The translations under genes and the position numbers were made by a program. Shown in pieces: positions 5,350 to 5,745 of a DNA stretch of 5,745 bases. Below the pieces are notes generated by a model that worked only from the letters and a program-made list of their open reading frames with translations, was not told the DNA's origin and searched no databases. The stretch is taken from NCBI GenBank assembly GCA_030635865.1, contig DAOVYA010000115.1:1-5745 (forward strand). Direction: 5' to 3'. Origin of the DNA: Gammaproteobacteria bacterium (GTDB lineage Bacteria; Pseudomonadota; Gammaproteobacteria; UBA9214). The stretch's first letter is position 1, and every line of letters begins with the position of its first letter.

Positions 5350-5745
5350 CGGAGGGTCCTCTTGGCACAGGCCTGGCAAGCAACTTGCTGATTTCATTGG
5401 TCTCCAGCATGTCTATTCCACGCCTGATAAACGAGGCAACCTCGTTTATTTCATTCACGCTATAAACAATCCATTTCCAGGAACCCTTCCAGAGTACTTC
5501 AGATACCGGCGGCAGACGCTTGCGGTTGCAAAACAGGTATTCCGGGGACAGATCTCGCGCGCGCGATTCATTCTGCGCAGACCATGCCGGCAACACCCAG
5601 CCGACAGGTAGATCATAGGTCTCACGGGTATAAACAAGCGCTTTGTCATCAAATGAGATAATGATGATTTGTTCGAACACCTCGCCAAGTGTTGCAAGGA
5701 TTATATCAACAACCTTTTCGATCCCGAAGGCCACGATGCTGGCAT
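5342..5745 (-). CDS. glycerophosphodiester phosphodiesterase (GDPD family), C-terminal part (5' end outside window)
   Basis: The frame is open to the right edge, so the 5' end is missing; the GTG at 5734 is internal, since the codons before it (Ala-Ser-Ile) continue the frame. About 133 residues are visible. GIEKVVDIILATL is followed by the strand QIIIISFDDKAL, matching the family's ISSFD region. The WIVYSVNEINEVASFIRRG segment and the GIDMLETNEI ending match the last barrel strand and the usual end of GDPD proteins, where WTVN and G(V/I)DxxxTD occur. The catalytic His and Glu/Asp residues near the N-terminus are not in the window, so activity cannot be judged. The enzyme class splits glycerophosphodiesters such as glycerophosphoethanolamine into an alcohol and glycerol-3-phosphate. 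That product is the substrate of the next gene, which overlaps it by 8 nt. The call is supported by both motif and context. Confidence 0.8.
   Translation of the reverse strand, partial: ASIVAFGIEKVVDIILATLGEVFEQIIIISFDDKALVYTRETYDLPVGWVLPAWSAQNESRARDLSPEYLFCNRKRLPPVSEVLWKGSWKWIVYSVNEINEVASFIRRGIDMLETNEISKLLARPVPRGPSGG
5358..5363 (-). promoter_or_regulatory. ribosome binding site that sets the GTG start of the dehydrogenase
   Basis: AAGAGG on the minus strand (5363-5358) is a near-ideal Shine-Dalgarno sequence 8 nt before GTG 5349. It lies inside the end of the phosphodiesterase coding region, whose stop TGA (5344-5342) falls just after the GTG. This arrangement favours coupled translation. 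Confidence 0.75.

Noticed and set aside
5350..5397. ATG 5397 as start of the dehydrogenase
   Set aside because: It adds 16 residues ahead of the FAD fold and overlaps the phosphodiesterase by over 50 nt. GTG 5349 has AAGAGG at ideal spacing.

Overview
The window most resembles a chromosomal segment of a gammaproteobacterium with moderate GC. The evidence is a YccA protein very close to the enterobacterial form, a class II tRNA-Ser with an encoded CCA end, a HI1419/HI1420-type toxin-antitoxin pair, and a short CPBP/MrtJ-like membrane protease. The species cannot be named from this sequence.

Layout, left to right. Positions 1-425 (+) hold the end of a RelE/HigB-like toxin and its overlapping antitoxin. 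Positions 460-547 (-) are tRNA-Ser(UGA). Positions 548-720 are a block of small hairpins bounded on the right by a perfect 23-nt copy of the 5' end of that tRNA. Positions 721-890 are a short divergent regulatory region. Positions 891-1559 (+) encode YccA (Bax inhibitor-1 family), followed by a strong terminator hairpin. Positions 1623-2474 (+) are a two-gene unit: an SseB-domain protein and a small glutamic intramembrane protease. Positions 2475-2756 are non-coding and filled with copies of an ATTGCGAG-type palindromic repeat. From 5745 down to 2757 (-) lies a tightly packed three-gene operon: the C-terminal part of a glycerophosphodiester phosphodiesterase, a short FAD-dependent glycerol-3-phosphate dehydrogenase, and an FGGY-family kinase.

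The minus-strand operon reads as a glycerophosphodiester/glycerol catabolic unit. The phosphodiesterase would release glycerol-3-phosphate from deacylated phospholipids. The dehydrogenase would oxidise it to dihydroxyacetone phosphate and pass electrons to FAD and the quinone pool. The kinase would feed phosphorylated polyol into the same step. Two features make it unlike the textbook glp system: the dehydrogenase stops where the C-terminal domain of E. coli GlpD would begin, and the kinase lacks two of the residues that bind glycerol in E. coli GlpK.

No clearly new multi-gene system is visible. The points most worth following are the tRNA-Ser 5'-end duplication with its hairpin block, the altered kinase active site in an otherwise glp-like operon, the orphan MrtJ-like protease, and the uneven arm count (two left, three right) in the repeat cluster.
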